Assembly: GCA_029067085.1 (NCBI GenBank)
Contig: JAIEFE010000013.1
Span: 186,001-250,000, forward strand
Origin: Lachnospiraceae bacterium
Lineage (GTDB): Bacteria; Bacillota; Clostridia; Lachnospirales; Lachnospiraceae
Length of the DNA: 64,000 nucleotides
Direction: 5' to 3'
Position 1 is the first letter of the stretch. The number at the start of each line of letters is the position of its first letter. The position numbers and the translations under genes are program-made. The notes beneath the pieces were generated by a model. The model was not told the DNA's origin. It did not search any database and worked only from the letters and a program-made list of their open reading frames with translations. Shown one piece after another: positions 28,312 through 37,816 of this stretch.

Positions 28312-29757
28312 ATGCGATTTTCCTTTTTCGGAATCTGGCGCAGCAAAATTAAAATATGGTTTGGAATACTCGCCATCTTTTTTGGCATTTTTTCTTCTGC
28401 ATTCTATGCGGTCGCGCAAGAAGTAGAGTACGATGACCCGGAAGGGAACGCTTCCGAGGCGCAGGATGGTCAGGCGTTGCCTGCGGAGGATATCATCATT
28501 GTTATTGACCCCGGTCATGGCGGCGACCAGGAGGGCGGAATGTACGATTCCTTTGTGGAAAAGGACATGACTCTGATCACCGCGAAAGTTATGAAGGAAG
28601 AACTGGAAAAATACGAGGGTGTAAAAGTTTATCTCACCCGGGATGACGACCGGAAAATGACGCTTGAAGAACGCGTGGATTACGCAAGATCTGTAAATGC
28701 GGACATGTTGTTTTGTCTCCACTATAATCTTTCCAGAGATCATAATACCCTCTTTGGGGCGGAGTGCTGGGTATCTGCCTTCGAGAGGTATTACAGCGAG
28801 GGATACAGTTTTGCCGACATTGAGATCAATGCGTTAGAAAATCTCGGACTCTATTCCAGGGGAATCAAGACCAGACTTAACGATGACGGCATCGATTACT
28901 ACGGCATCATACGTCACGCAAGGGAGCAGGATCTCACCTGCGTGCTGATCGAGCACTGTCATATGGATCACGCAAATGACAGACCTTTCTGCGAGGGAAG
29001 GGAGCAGTGGGAAGCATTTGGCCGGCTTGATGCGGATTGTGCGGCAAAATATTTCCATCTGCGCTCTGAAAAGCTGGGGACGGATTACCGGAATTATCAG
29101 ACCCTATATGTGCCGATTCCCGAAGGCGTTATGCGGCCGGATTCTACGGAGCCGGATGTTTGCATGATCGAGGTGACCCGTCAGGAAGCAGAAACAGGAA
29201 TGATCACAGTCTCACTTGCAGCCGCGGACTATGACAGCGGCATGCTCTACTATGACTACAGCTATGACGGCGGGGAAACCTTTTCCACAAGACTCGCATG
29301 GACGGATAAAGCCGCAGACACCATTACTTTCACCATGCAGGTCCCGCCGCACATCATACCCCAAATCGTAGTGCGAGCTTATAACGGCTATGACCTGTAT
29401 ACCACGAGTAATCTGGTCACTCTGCCATCCATGGACTATAAAACGGAGGAGGAGATTGCTGCAGAGCTTGCAGAAAAGGAGGCGCTTGCCGCTGCTGCTA
29501 AGGCTGAGGAAGCAAAAAGAGTACAGGAACTTGACGCGGATCAGAAAAACTATGTGGAAATTCACCGGACGCCGAAAGCAGAGCCGGAAAACACGCCAAC
29601 AGTCAGCGATTTTCTCAAGATTTGTCTGATCTGTGCCCTTCTCGTTATCGGCGCGGCTCTCTCAGCGACTCTGGTTCTAAAAAAAAGCAAAAGACGCAAA
29701 GGGCGCAAAAGACGAAAGAGACGGAAACTTGATAAAGGGGACGGCGAACACTCTTAA
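28312..29757 (+). CDS. N-acetylmuramoyl-L-alanine amidase (Amidase_3), membrane-anchored at both ends
   Basis: A zinc amidase that would cut the amide bond between MurNAc and the stem peptide. The 481-residue protein has an N-terminal hydrophobic helix (about 14-34), then the Amidase_3 domain: DPGHGG (first Zn His), a Glu ligand in FVEKDMTL, CLHYN (second His) and the catalytic Glu in LIEHCHMDH. A beta-rich Ig-like domain (about 290-370), a coiled Ala/Glu-rich linker and a second hydrophobic helix (about 432-455) follow, with a very basic tail (KKSKRRKGRKRRKRRK). The stop overlaps the stop of the opposing gene. Confidence 0.82.
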   Translation: MRFSFFGIWRSKIKIWFGILAIFFGIFSSAFYAVAQEVEYDDPEGNASEAQDGQALPAEDIIIVIDPGHGGDQEGGMYDSFVEKDMTLITAKVMKEELEKYEGVKVYLTRDDDRKMTLEERVDYARSVNADMLFCLHYNLSRDHNTLFGAECWVSAFERYYSEGYSFADIEINALENLGLYSRGIKTRLNDDGIDYYGIIRHAREQDLTCVLIEHCHMDHANDRPFCEGREQWEAFGRLDADCAAKYFHLRSEKLGTDYRNYQTLYVPIPEGVMRPDSTEPDVCMIEVTRQEAETGMITVSLAAADYDSGMLYYDYSYDGGETFSTRLAWTDKAADTITFTMQVPPHIIPQIVVRAYNGYDLYTTSNLVTLPSMDYKTEEEIAAELAEKEALAAAAKAEEAKRVQELDADQKNYVEIHRTPKAEPENTPTVSDFLKICLICALLVIGAALSATLVLKKSKRRKGRKRRKRRKLDKGDGEHS

Positions 29758-30749
29758 AATGGCTTCCAGAGCGCATAGCACAGTGCCGTAAGTATGGTCT
29801 GAACAAGCTTATGAAAGAGATACGGGCGAATAGAGAGATCTGTGTGGCAGATCATGCTGTAAGTCTGAGCGATGCAGGAGAAGCCGCCGAAAGGCAGGAG
29901 AATCAATACGGTGTAAGGAAACGCCTGACCGCATCGGTCAATACCACTTGTGATCTCCAACAGGCAATTGTAAAGACCAAGCAGCCCCGGTGAGAGATGA
30001 GAAAAGGGCACAAATAAAATATTGAGCAGATTGAAGAACACCATGTAACCACCCAGTTTCGCTATTCCCAAGAGACCCGAAAGAACGGCTTCGTCGGTGG
30101 AGGCAAGAAGAGAGTGAGACGATCTTTTACAGGATGCGCCTTCAGTATGCTGTAATCTGTTTGCACGATAGCTATCGACTAAATTGGTCAATTTTGCATG
30201 ACGCATCATAACAAGGGGAAAAAGACGCATGAATGCGATACCGTAGGCAAGGGGAATCCCATACATGATGAGGAATGGCCAAAACATCTTCTCGATGCCA
30301 AGCATAGGCATGGCAAAACTCAAAAAATAGATGGGACCGATGTTGTTGCAAAAAAGAAGCAGAAGCTCCGCTTCCCATTTGGAAAGTTTTCCTGTGCCGT
30401 AGAGTTCGCCGACGATCCGTGCACCCATGGGAAAACCGCACAAAAATCCCATGATCAGTGTGTAGGAACCATTAGGCGAGGTGTGAAAGAGAAAACGAAG
30501 GAGCGGATGAACGAGGCGGACAAACCCCTCTGTCAGATTCATCCGGATCAAGATACCGGAGAGGATCATAAAAGGCAGAAGCGTGGGAATCATCTTCTGA
30601 AACCACAGATTCAGGCCGGTTGCAGCGTACTGCAAAGAGAGTGCGGGAAAACGCAGCAGCAGAACGATCAGATAAATGCCAATGGCCATATACAGAAAGC
30701 GAAGGAAACTCTGCCAAAGTCCTTTCAGCGGTTTGTGGACAAATGTCAT
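29754..30749 (-). CDS. YlbJ-like sporulation integral membrane protein
   Basis: A 331-residue multi-pass membrane protein (about eight hydrophobic helices). The GFLCGFPMGARIVGELY and LLLFCNNIGPIYFL blocks are typical of YlbJ/nucleoside-recognition-domain proteins, which in B. subtilis are sporulation proteins under mother-cell control. ATG 30749 is chosen because GGGAGGA lies 6 nt upstream; the frame continues open upstream but without a ribosome site. It is convergent with the amidase gene: the two stop codons share the sequence TTAA. Confidence 0.75.
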   Translation of the reverse strand: MTFVHKPLKGLWQSFLRFLYMAIGIYLIVLLLRFPALSLQYAATGLNLWFQKMIPTLLPFMILSGILIRMNLTEGFVRLVHPLLRFLFHTSPNGSYTLIMGFLCGFPMGARIVGELYGTGKLSKWEAELLLLFCNNIGPIYFLSFAMPMLGIEKMFWPFLIMYGIPLAYGIAFMRLFPLVMMRHAKLTNLVDSYRANRLQHTEGASCKRSSHSLLASTDEAVLSGLLGIAKLGGYMVFFNLLNILFVPFSHLSPGLLGLYNCLLEITSGIDRCGQAFPYTVLILLPFGGFSCIAQTYSMICHTDLSIRPYLFHKLVQTILTALCYALWKPF

Positions 30750-30881
30750 ACAAATCCTCCCTATAAGAACAGCCTGCTGTGATGAAACGCGCCGAAATGC
30801 CGTTGTTTGGTACATGTATATTCCGCAACAGCAATATGGCATGACAAAAAACGAAAGAAACAATGAGAAAGGAACATCGGG

Positions 30882-31535
30882 ATGATAGAAGCGGTTATTT
30901 TTGATCTGGACGGTTCTATGGTAGATTCCATGTGGATCTGGAAATCCATAGATATTGAGTATCTCGGAAAATATGGGATCGAGCTGCCGGAAAATCTGCA
31001 GAACTGCATTGAGGGAATGAGTTTTTCTGAGACTGCCGCCTATTTTAAAGAGCGTTTCTGTCTACCGGACGATCTCGACACCATAAAGGCGGACTGGAAT
31101 CGGATGGCATGGGATAAGTATGCTCATGAAGTGCCGGTTAAGGAAGGCGTCAGAGAGTTTCTGGCATACTGTATGGAACACGGTATCAAAGTCGGCATCG
31201 CCACCAGCAATTCCAGAGAACTGGTGGAAAATGTGGTGCAGGCGCATCATCTGGAATCCTGTTTCAACTGTATCATGACGGGATGCGAGGTAGAGAAAGG
31301 AAAGCCCGCGCCGGACATCTATCTGGCTGTGGCGAATGAGCTTGCTGTCGATCCCGGAAACTGCCTTGTATTTGAGGATATCATACCGGGCATTCAGGCG
31401 GGTAAGGCAGCCGGTATGCAGGTCTGCGCCGTTTATGATAAATATTCCGAATATCAGGATACAGAGAAACGCAAGCTGGCGGATTATTATACCTATCGTT
31501 TTCAGGAACTGATAGAAGAAGGCGTGTTGGCATAA
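30882..31535 (+). CDS. HAD-superfamily phosphatase (beta-phosphoglucomutase-like)
   Basis: A 217-residue HAD subfamily IA hydrolase. Motif I is FDLDGSMVDS (nucleophile Asp about 8), motif II ATSNS (about 108), motif III the Lys in KGKPAPDIY, and motif IV VFEDIIPGIQAG. The small helical cap between motif I and II indicates a sugar-phosphate phosphatase or mutase. The second Asp in DxD is kept (DLDG). Substrate not predictable. AAAGGAAC lies upstream of ATG 30882. It is divergent from the YlbJ-like gene. Confidence 0.88.
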   Translation: MIEAVIFDLDGSMVDSMWIWKSIDIEYLGKYGIELPENLQNCIEGMSFSETAAYFKERFCLPDDLDTIKADWNRMAWDKYAHEVPVKEGVREFLAYCMEHGIKVGIATSNSRELVENVVQAHHLESCFNCIMTGCEVEKGKPAPDIYLAVANELAVDPGNCLVFEDIIPGIQAGKAAGMQVCAVYDKYSEYQDTEKRKLADYYTYRFQELIEEGVLA

Positions 31536-31588
31536 AAGAAGTTTATTCATGATCGCAAATAATCAGTAATGCCGGAACGGAGGAGTAT

Positions 31589-33541
31589 ATGGCGTTTCTA
31601 CCGATTTCAAAAAATGATATGGAAGAGCAGGGGATAACGCAGCTTGATTTCATCTATGTGATCGGGGATGCCTATGTGGACCATCCCTCCTTCGGTCACG
31701 CCATCATCAGCAGGGTTTTGGAGTCCCACGGCTACCGTGTGGGCATCATCTCCCAGCCTGACTGGAAAGACGAAAGGAGCATTGGCATTCTAGGCAGGCC
31801 TCGTCTTGGGTTTCTCGTCTCCGGCGGCAACATGGATTCCATGGTAAACCATTACTTTGTTTCCGGGAAACGCCGTCCCACAGACGCCTACACGCCCGGC
31901 GGCGTGATGGGGAAACGCCCCGACCACGCAACGGTCGTATACGGCAATCTGATCCGAAAGGTTTATAAAGATATACCCATTATCATTGGTGGCATAGAAG
32001 CCAGTCTGCGGAGACTTGCCCACTACGATTACTGGTCGGACAGCTTCAAGCGTTCCATCCTTCTGGACAGCCAGGCTGACCTCCTGTCCTACGGCATGGG
32101 AGAGAAGTCAATCATTGAGATTGCGGAAGCGCTGGACAGCGATATTGCAGTCCGGGATATCACTTTTATCCCGGGGACAGTCTATCGGACGAAGGACATA
32201 AGCGGCATCTGCGACGGTATCACATTGCCGTCCTACGATGATATGAAGTCAGAACCGAAGCGGTATGCGGAAAGCTTTCAGATTCAGTACCGCAACACCG
32301 ATCCCTTCACGGGAAAGACTCTGATCGAGTGTTATCCCAACGATATTTACGTTGTGCAGAACCCGCCTCAGCCTCCGCTTTCCACGCAGGAGATGGATGA
32401 TATCTATGACCTGCCCTATATGCGGACTTATCATCCTTCCTACGAAGCGGCGGGCGGCGTCCCTGCTATCTCGGAGATCAAGTTTTCCCTGGTCAGCAAC
32501 AGAGGGTGTTTTGGCGGCTGTAATTTCTGCGCCTTGACCTTCCATCAGGGAAGGACAGTACAGGCCAGAAGCCACGAATCCATCCTGAGAGAAGCGGAGC
32601 TGATGCTGCAGGATCCCGATTTTAAGGGCTACATCCACGATGTGGGAGGCCCCACTGCCAATTTCAGACATCCCTCCTGCCAAAAGCAGATGACGCAGGG
32701 TGTCTGCAAGAACAGACAGTGCCTCTTTCCGGAACCCTGTCCCAATCTGGAAGTGGATCACAGCGATTACCTCTCGCTTTTGCGCAAGCTGCGCGCGCTT
32801 CCCGGCGTGAAGAAGGTATTCATCCGCTCCGGCATTCGCTTTGATTATCTGATGGCCGATTCCGATGATGCCTTTTTTCGGGAGCTGGTGGAATATCATG
32901 TCAGCGGACAGCTTAAAGTCGCGCCGGAACATATCTCAGACGCGGTGTTAAAGCTGATGGGAAAACCGAAGAAGGCCGTCTATGAAGCCTTTGTCAGAAA
33001 ATATACAAACCTTAACGAAAAAATCGGGAAAAAACAGTTTCTCGTGCCTTACCTGATGTCATCGCATCCCGGCTCCACGCTAAAGGAGGCTATCGAGCTG
33101 GCAGAATATCTGCGTGACCTTGGATATATGCCGGAGCAGGTACAGGATTTCTACCCGACGCCCTCCACGGTGTCCACCGTCATGTATTATACGAGGATCG
33201 ATCCGCGAAACGGCAGAGAGGTGTACGTCTGCAGAATCCCGCACGAGAAGGCCATGCAGAGAGCACTGATTCAGTACCGCAATCCCAACAATTACGAGCT
33301 GGTCAAGGAAGCCCTCTTAAAGGGCGGGCGGGAAGACCTGATCGGTTTTGATAAGAAGTGCCTGATCCGGCCGAGGAAAATGAAATATGAGTCGGAACAT
33401 GTGGGAGAGAAGAAGAATACCACAGGAAAAAGCGGCGAAAGGCGGCATGTAAAAGTTGATATGAGAGAAAAAGTACGCCAAAAACAGACGGATAAGCCTA
33501 AGAAAAAGACGATCCGCAATGTGCATAAGAAGAAAAAATAG
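31589..33541 (+). CDS. YgiQ-family radical SAM protein
   Basis: A 650-residue member of the UPF0313/YgiQ family. An N-terminal B12-binding-like domain ([21 protein letters not shown] start) precedes the radical-SAM cluster motif CFGGCNFC (Cys at about 307, 311 and 314). Additional family blocks are [10 protein letters not shown]-like [10 protein letters not shown] and [19 protein letters not shown]. The C-terminal 60 residues are strongly basic ([13 protein letters not shown]), suggesting RNA association. Biochemical function is unknown in the family. GGAGGAG precedes the ATG. Confidence 0.93.
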   Translation: MAFLPISKNDMEEQGITQLDFIYVIGDAYVDHPSFGHAIISRVLESHGYRVGIISQPDWKDERSIGILGRPRLGFLVSGGNMDSMVNHYFVSGKRRPTDAYTPGGVMGKRPDHATVVYGNLIRKVYKDIPIIIGGIEASLRRLAHYDYWSDSFKRSILLDSQADLLSYGMGEKSIIEIAEALDSDIAVRDITFIPGTVYRTKDISGICDGITLPSYDDMKSEPKRYAESFQIQYRNTDPFTGKTLIECYPNDIYVVQNPPQPPLSTQEMDDIYDLPYMRTYHPSYEAAGGVPAISEIKFSLVSNRGCFGGCNFCALTFHQGRTVQARSHESILREAELMLQDPDFKGYIHDVGGPTANFRHPSCQKQMTQGVCKNRQCLFPEPCPNLEVDHSDYLSLLRKLRALPGVKKVFIRSGIRFDYLMADSDDAFFRELVEYHVSGQLKVAPEHISDAVLKLMGKPKKAVYEAFVRKYTNLNEKIGKKQFLVPYLMSSHPGSTLKEAIELAEYLRDLGYMPEQVQDFYPTPSTVSTVMYYTRIDPRNGREVYVCRIPHEKAMQRALIQYRNPNNYELVKEALLKGGREDLIGFDKKCLIRPRKMKYESEHVGEKKNTTGKSGERRHVKVDMREKVRQKQTDKPKKKTIRNVHKKKK

Positions 33542-33595
33542 TTTATTTAGCAATGGGGAAATAAATGGAAATCTCTCATTGGAAAGGGAAATGAA

Positions 33596-34339
33596 ATGAA
33601 CATCGCCATTATTACAGGTGCCTCTTCAGGCATGGGGTTGGAGTTTGCCAGACAACTAGATAAAAGTTTAGGCAAAACTGATGAAATCTGGCTCCTTGGC
33701 CGCAATAAAGCTTCTCTTAACGAGCTGTTGGAAAGCCTCCGACACAAGGCACGAGTCATTGTCATCGACCTGTCCGAGGAAAAGGAACTGCGTCAGTTTG
33801 AAGAAGTGCTCACGATCCAAAAACCTCGGATCACCGTGCTTATCAACTGTGCCGGAATCGGAAGCCACAAGCCGTTCCCGGAACAGAGCCGGACGGAGAT
33901 TGAGGCCATGCTGCAGGTAAATATTCTGGCCCTCACCCGTATGACCGAAATCTGCCTGCCCTATCTGAGAAAGGGGAGCAGACTGCTTCAAATTGCGTCG
34001 GGAGCCGCTTTTGTGCCCCAGAAAAACTTTGCGGTCTATGCAGCCTCTAAGGCATACGTCTACTCCTTTAGCCGTGCACTGACACAAGAACTGAGAGAGC
34101 GGGGCGTTCAGGTGACCACAGTCTGTCCCGGACCGGTGGATACGCCTTTCCTCGACCTCGCCTACGGGGATGCTTCCGAATTAAATCTGTTAAAGAAGCT
34201 GACCATGGCTGAACCTTCCTGCGTGGTAAAGAAGGCCATCGCCGACTGCCGACGTGGAAAAAAGGTCTCTGTCTGTGGCCTGCCCATGAAGCTTTTGTAT
34301 CTGGCGACGCAGGGCATAGCAAATCTAAGCCTGTTGTAA
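33596..34339 (+). CDS. Short-chain dehydrogenase/reductase
   Basis: The 247-residue classical SDR has the NAD(P)-binding TGASSGMG (about 7-14), NCAGIG, the catalytic Ser region (QIASGAAF) and YAASK (Tyr and Lys of the catalytic triad). PGPVDTPF follows. A C-terminal hydrophobic stretch is present. It resembles DltE/YqjQ-type cytosolic dehydrogenases; the substrate is not known. A weak AAAGGGAAA ribosome site is upstream. Confidence 0.9.
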   Translation: MNIAIITGASSGMGLEFARQLDKSLGKTDEIWLLGRNKASLNELLESLRHKARVIVIDLSEEKELRQFEEVLTIQKPRITVLINCAGIGSHKPFPEQSRTEIEAMLQVNILALTRMTEICLPYLRKGSRLLQIASGAAFVPQKNFAVYAASKAYVYSFSRALTQELRERGVQVTTVCPGPVDTPFLDLAYGDASELNLLKKLTMAEPSCVVKKAIADCRRGKKVSVCGLPMKLLYLATQGIANLSLL

Positions 34340-34390
34340 AATTCTTTCTATCAGACGTATGCTAAGCTTGAACTTGTAATTGGAGAGACT

Positions 34391-34876
34391 ATGGGAACGA
34401 GTATCAAAAGCAGATATACCAATGAGATTTTAGACAGTATATTCCGCTATTTTATGAGGATGGTTTTACACTTGCAGAATAGCGGTATTGAAAACCTGCC
34501 ACTGGAAAATGATTTTGGAGAACCCTTAAAAACTTATATGGATATTGCGGTTGACTTGATCATTGATGGACAGCCGCCTGAAACAGCAAGTCTTATTTTG
34601 GATGCAGAATATGGCGCCATATTAAGCGGAACTACAGTCAGCGCAGAAACAGTCCTGAGCCTGCGGCTGATCAGGGAACTATCATGGCATATTCATTATG
34701 ACGAGGACTATTATGGCTATCTGCTGTCTACAGTAAATCTGTGGGGAAATGAGGTTTTTGAATATGCTTCCCGGACATTTTATCCGAATCTTCCGGAAGA
34801 GATAAAGGAACGGTATCAAATTCACGATTTGATAAAGTATATGCCGCAAGAAGCATTCAGAATGGATGATTATTGA
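34391..34876 (+). CDS. Orphan hypothetical protein
   Basis: A 161-residue helical, acidic protein with no signal peptide or clear membrane helix. I do not recognise the family. The block DIAVDLIIDGQPPETASLILDAEY (about 49-72, quoted in part: VDLIIDGQPPETA) faintly resembles the cytoplasmic loop pattern of MotA-type proteins, but no membrane segments accompany it. GGAGAG precedes ATG 34391. The next gene has its own promoter, so this one may be the last of its transcript. Confidence 0.6.
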   Translation: MGTSIKSRYTNEILDSIFRYFMRMVLHLQNSGIENLPLENDFGEPLKTYMDIAVDLIIDGQPPETASLILDAEYGAILSGTTVSAETVLSLRLIRELSWHIHYDEDYYGYLLSTVNLWGNEVFEYASRTFYPNLPEEIKERYQIHDLIKYMPQEAFRMDDY

Positions 34877-34901
34877 ATTTTTCCCCTGAAAAAGCTATAC
34901 T
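34873..34901 (+). promoter_or_regulatory. Promoter ahead of the two-helix membrane protein gene
   Basis: -35 TTGAAT (34873-34878) and -10 TATACT (34896-34901), 17-bp spacer. The -35 overlaps the stop of the upstream gene. Confidence 0.65.
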
Positions 34902-34945
34902 GTATGTGGTAAAACAGAATCTAAACACAGAAAACAAGAGGACTC

Positions 34946-35518
34946 ATGAAAAAATTATTGACGCCGAAAGGCAGCTATGGCTATTTAGAAAATCGAAAAC
35001 TCTACACGGCACTCAGAACAGTGCTTTTCTTTTTGCTCTCCATAGGTCTCTATGTAATCGGTCTGGTGACTACAGGAAGCAATAAAAACCTTCTGACAAT
35101 CGTTGCCGTGCTGGGATGCCTTCCCGCCTGCAAGAGTCTGGTAAACTTCATTCTCTTTCTTAGAGCGAAAGGGTGCAGCGAGGGCTTAAAAAATGCCCTG
35201 AACGACTACGACGAGAAACTGACCGTCTTTTATGATCTGTACTTTACCTCCTATCAAAAGAATTTTTCCATCAGCCACATGGCTCTGAAGGGTGGTATCC
35301 TCTGCGGTATTACAGAAGATCCCGCCTGCGGTACGAAAGAAGCGCAGAAGCATTTTGAGACGATGCTCTCTCAGGAAGGAATCAAAAATGTGACGGTTAA
35401 TATCTTTTCTCAGAAGGAAGCATATATTGACCGACTCAGTCGGTTGGCAGATATGGATATGGAAGAGCATAAAGAGAGGGAAGGAATCGTCGGGCTGTTG
35501 TATTCGATTTCAATCTAG
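34946..35518 (+). CDS. Conserved two-helix membrane protein
   Basis: A 190-residue protein with two hydrophobic helices near the N-terminus (about 25-43 and 48-72), then a soluble C-terminal domain of about 110 residues. The start MKKLLTPKGSYGYLENRK is distinctive, and the pattern seems common in Lachnospiraceae, but I cannot assign a function. AAGAGGAC precedes the ATG. The following gene starts 25 bp downstream. Confidence 0.65.
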   Translation: MKKLLTPKGSYGYLENRKLYTALRTVLFFLLSIGLYVIGLVTTGSNKNLLTIVAVLGCLPACKSLVNFILFLRAKGCSEGLKNALNDYDEKLTVFYDLYFTSYQKNFSISHMALKGGILCGITEDPACGTKEAQKHFETMLSQEGIKNVTVNIFSQKEAYIDRLSRLADMDMEEHKEREGIVGLLYSISI

Positions 35519-35543
35519 CATCATATTTAAGAAGGTGACAGGA

Positions 35544-36008
35544 ATGGATAGAGTATTGGCTGTGATTGAAAGATTCGTAATTTTTTTTATAACTCTGACG
35601 ATCATTCTTTTTACTCTTTACATAGTTTCTCCAATTGTAAATGATAATGTGGCGAAAAAAACGGCAGTTGAACTTGTAGAGATACCGCTCCCAAATAACA
35701 CTGAATTGATGGAGTCTATCTATAAAGCAGGAAAATTAGTCGGAAATGGTAACGGAATGCAATATTTTGGAGCTATTCTGATTAAAAGTGAACTTTCTTT
35801 GGACGAATTAATAGAATACTATGCAGAATTTGCAGACAATGAATGGACATGTGTTGTCGAAAATCAGATCAACACTGATGTAGATGCAAAAATCATGGAT
35901 ATAACGTTGTCATTTAAAACAAACATAGATGGAAACAATTACTATATTGTTTATTCATGGGGAGATAATACCACTATTTTTCATGAATTTGATCTAAGAG
36001 GGCATTGA
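35544..36008 (+). CDS. AT-rich orphan membrane-anchored protein
   Basis: A 154-residue protein with one N-terminal hydrophobic helix (about 9-31) and an external-type domain of about 120 residues. The coding sequence is visibly more AT-rich than its neighbours, suggesting recent acquisition. No family is recognised. AAGGTGACAGGA supplies the ribosome site for ATG 35544; the frame is open upstream into the previous gene. Confidence 0.6.
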   Translation: MDRVLAVIERFVIFFITLTIILFTLYIVSPIVNDNVAKKTAVELVEIPLPNNTELMESIYKAGKLVGNGNGMQYFGAILIKSELSLDELIEYYAEFADNEWTCVVENQINTDVDAKIMDITLSFKTNIDGNNYYIVYSWGDNTTIFHEFDLRGH

Positions 36009-36044
36009 TGCAACCGTAATCATAACTGACAGGATTAATTTACT

Positions 36045-37112
36045 ATGTATCAGACGATCATTACCGACAAGGAAGCAGGACAGCGCTTTGATAAATACCT
36101 GCATCGGATTTTGCCGAATGCGGGAAACGGCTTCCTCTACAAGATGCTTCGGAAAAAGAATATTACCCTAAATGACGGGAAAGCCGATGGCAACGAGAAG
36201 ATTGCCGTCGGGGACAGCGTGAAAATTTTCTTCGCGCAAGAAACGCTTTCCAAATTTATGGGAAAAGAGACAGGAGACACCGACATATCGGCAGAAAAGA
36301 GCGCAGAATTCCAAGTCTCGGATTATCTGTCAGCTTATAAAAAGTTGTCCGGTATTCAGGTAATCTATGAAAATGACCACATCCTGATCGCGGACAAACC
36401 TGCAGGCATTCTATCCCAGAAGGCGGAGCCGACGGACCTTTCCCTCAATGAGTGGCTGCTCGGTTATCTCTTACAGAGCGGCTTTCTGAAAGCAGAGAAT
36501 CTCCGGACATTTAAACCCTCTGTCTGCAACCGCCTGGACCGCAACACCAGCGGCATTGTGCTCTGCGCAAAGTCCTTAAAGGGTGCGCAGCTTTTGGGAG
36601 AGCTATTAAAGCAGCGGTCGCTCCACAAATATTATCAAACCTATGTGAAAGGCCATATCGCGGAAGCACAGTTGATCGAAGGCATTCTGTGTAAGGATGA
36701 GAGAACAAACCGTGTGTTGGTGCGCCCGATAACGGAAGAGCAGAGAGATAGCAGCCGCGAAAAGAAACCCGAACAGATGTCTAAGTCCCGGACTTCTCAC
36801 ATCAAAACCGCCTACAGGTCCTTAAAAATCGAACAGGATAAGACCCTGCTTGAGGTGGAATTGATCACCGGAAAATCACACCAGATCAGAGCGCATCTGG
36901 CAAGCATCGGACATCCGCTTTTGGGAGATTACAAATACGGCGACAGAGCGTGGAACGAGATATATCGTCGGAAATGCGGCGTGCAGTCGCAGCTTTTGCA
37001 TGCTTATAAAGTGGTATTTCCGTCATTGGAGACACCGTTTGCGGATTTGAGCGAGCGCACATTTACCTGTGAGTTACCGAAGATTTTCGGGCAAGTCTCA
37101 AATGCGGAATAG
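36045..37112 (+). CDS. RluA-family pseudouridine synthase (RluC/D-like)
   Basis: A 355-residue enzyme isomerising uridine to pseudouridine in large-subunit rRNA (or tRNA). An S4-type RNA-binding domain is at about 12-65. The catalytic motif is CNRLDRNTSGIVLCAKS (catalytic Asp in RLDRNTSG, about residue 164). IRAHLASIGHPLLGDYKYG is the C-terminal family motif. The central part has a charged insertion (SREKKPEQMSKSR). The weak ribosome site ACAGGAT is upstream. recU follows after 15 bp. Confidence 0.9.
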   Translation: MYQTIITDKEAGQRFDKYLHRILPNAGNGFLYKMLRKKNITLNDGKADGNEKIAVGDSVKIFFAQETLSKFMGKETGDTDISAEKSAEFQVSDYLSAYKKLSGIQVIYENDHILIADKPAGILSQKAEPTDLSLNEWLLGYLLQSGFLKAENLRTFKPSVCNRLDRNTSGIVLCAKSLKGAQLLGELLKQRSLHKYYQTYVKGHIAEAQLIEGILCKDERTNRVLVRPITEEQRDSSREKKPEQMSKSRTSHIKTAYRSLKIEQDKTLLEVELITGKSHQIRAHLASIGHPLLGDYKYGDRAWNEIYRRKCGVQSQLLHAYKVVFPSLETPFADLSERTFTCELPKIFGQVSNAE

Positions 37113-37127
37113 AAAGAGAGGATCAAG

Positions 37128-37664
37128 ATGGCGACATGGAACTCCCGCGGGCTTCGAGGCTCCACCCTGGAGGATCTGATCAACCGCACCAATGAAAAAT
37201 ATCTGGAAAACGGTCTGGCTTTGATCCAGAAAATACCGACCCCCATTACTCCGATCAACATTGATAAGGAGAGTCATCACATTACACTGGCCTATTTCGA
37301 CCAGAAGAGTACGGTTGACTATATCGGCGCGGTTCAAGGGATTCCTGTCTGCTTTGACGCGAAAGAATGTGCTGCGGACACTTTCGCCCTGCAGAATATT
37401 CATCCGCATCAGGTGGAATTTATGGGGCAGTTCGAGAAGCAGAGAGGAATCGCTTTTTTTCTGATCTATTACTCCCACAAGGACATCTTTTATTATCTCC
37501 CTTACGAGATGCTTCGGTTTTTCTGGGACCGGGCAAAAGAGGGCGGCAGAAAGAGCTTTCGTTATGATGAGCTGAACCCGGCGTATGTCTTACCGAAAAA
37601 GCATGGGATACTGGTGCCTTATCTGGACATGATACAAAAAGATCTGGAAGACAGGGTGGAGTAG
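37128..37664 (+). CDS. recU: Holliday junction resolvase RecU
   Basis: A Gram-positive resolvase that cuts Holliday junctions during recombination and repair. The 178-residue protein shows the family pattern: NRGLRG-like start NSRGLRGSTLE, a central acidic catalytic patch (STVDYIGAVQGIPVCFDAKE, ending in the D-E-K type PD-(D/E)XK site) and HQVEFMGQFEKQRGIAFFLI. AGAGAGGATC lies upstream. Often paired with ponA in bacilli, here it stands after a pseudouridine synthase gene and before the his operon. Confidence 0.92.
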   Translation: MATWNSRGLRGSTLEDLINRTNEKYLENGLALIQKIPTPITPINIDKESHHITLAYFDQKSTVDYIGAVQGIPVCFDAKECAADTFALQNIHPHQVEFMGQFEKQRGIAFFLIYYSHKDIFYYLPYEMLRFFWDRAKEGGRKSFRYDELNPAYVLPKKHGILVPYLDMIQKDLEDRVE

Positions 37665-37678
37665 GAGAACGAAAGTGT

Positions 37679-37707
37679 TTGACAAACAGACTGACATGAG
37701 GTATAGT
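37679..37707 (+). promoter_or_regulatory. Promoter of the his operon
   Basis: -35 TTGACA (37679-37684), -10 TATAGT (37702-37707), 17-bp spacer. It predicts a leader of about 100 nt ahead of hisZ. Within the leader, TTAGC recurs three times at an 8-bp period (37725, 37733, 37741). Confidence 0.8.
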
Positions 37708-37816
37708 ATAAAAAGTTTAGTTTGTTAGCAGATTAGCGAATTAGCACTTTAAAGCAATAAAGTATCGAGTGAAATTTCAAATAAATAAAATAACATAATT
37801 TAGAAATGAGGATCAT

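Noticed and set aside
30198-30782. 194-codon + strand frame opposite the YlbJ-like gene
   Set aside because: The minus-strand frame has a membrane-protein pattern and a strong ribosome site; the + frame is low-complexity polar and unsupported.
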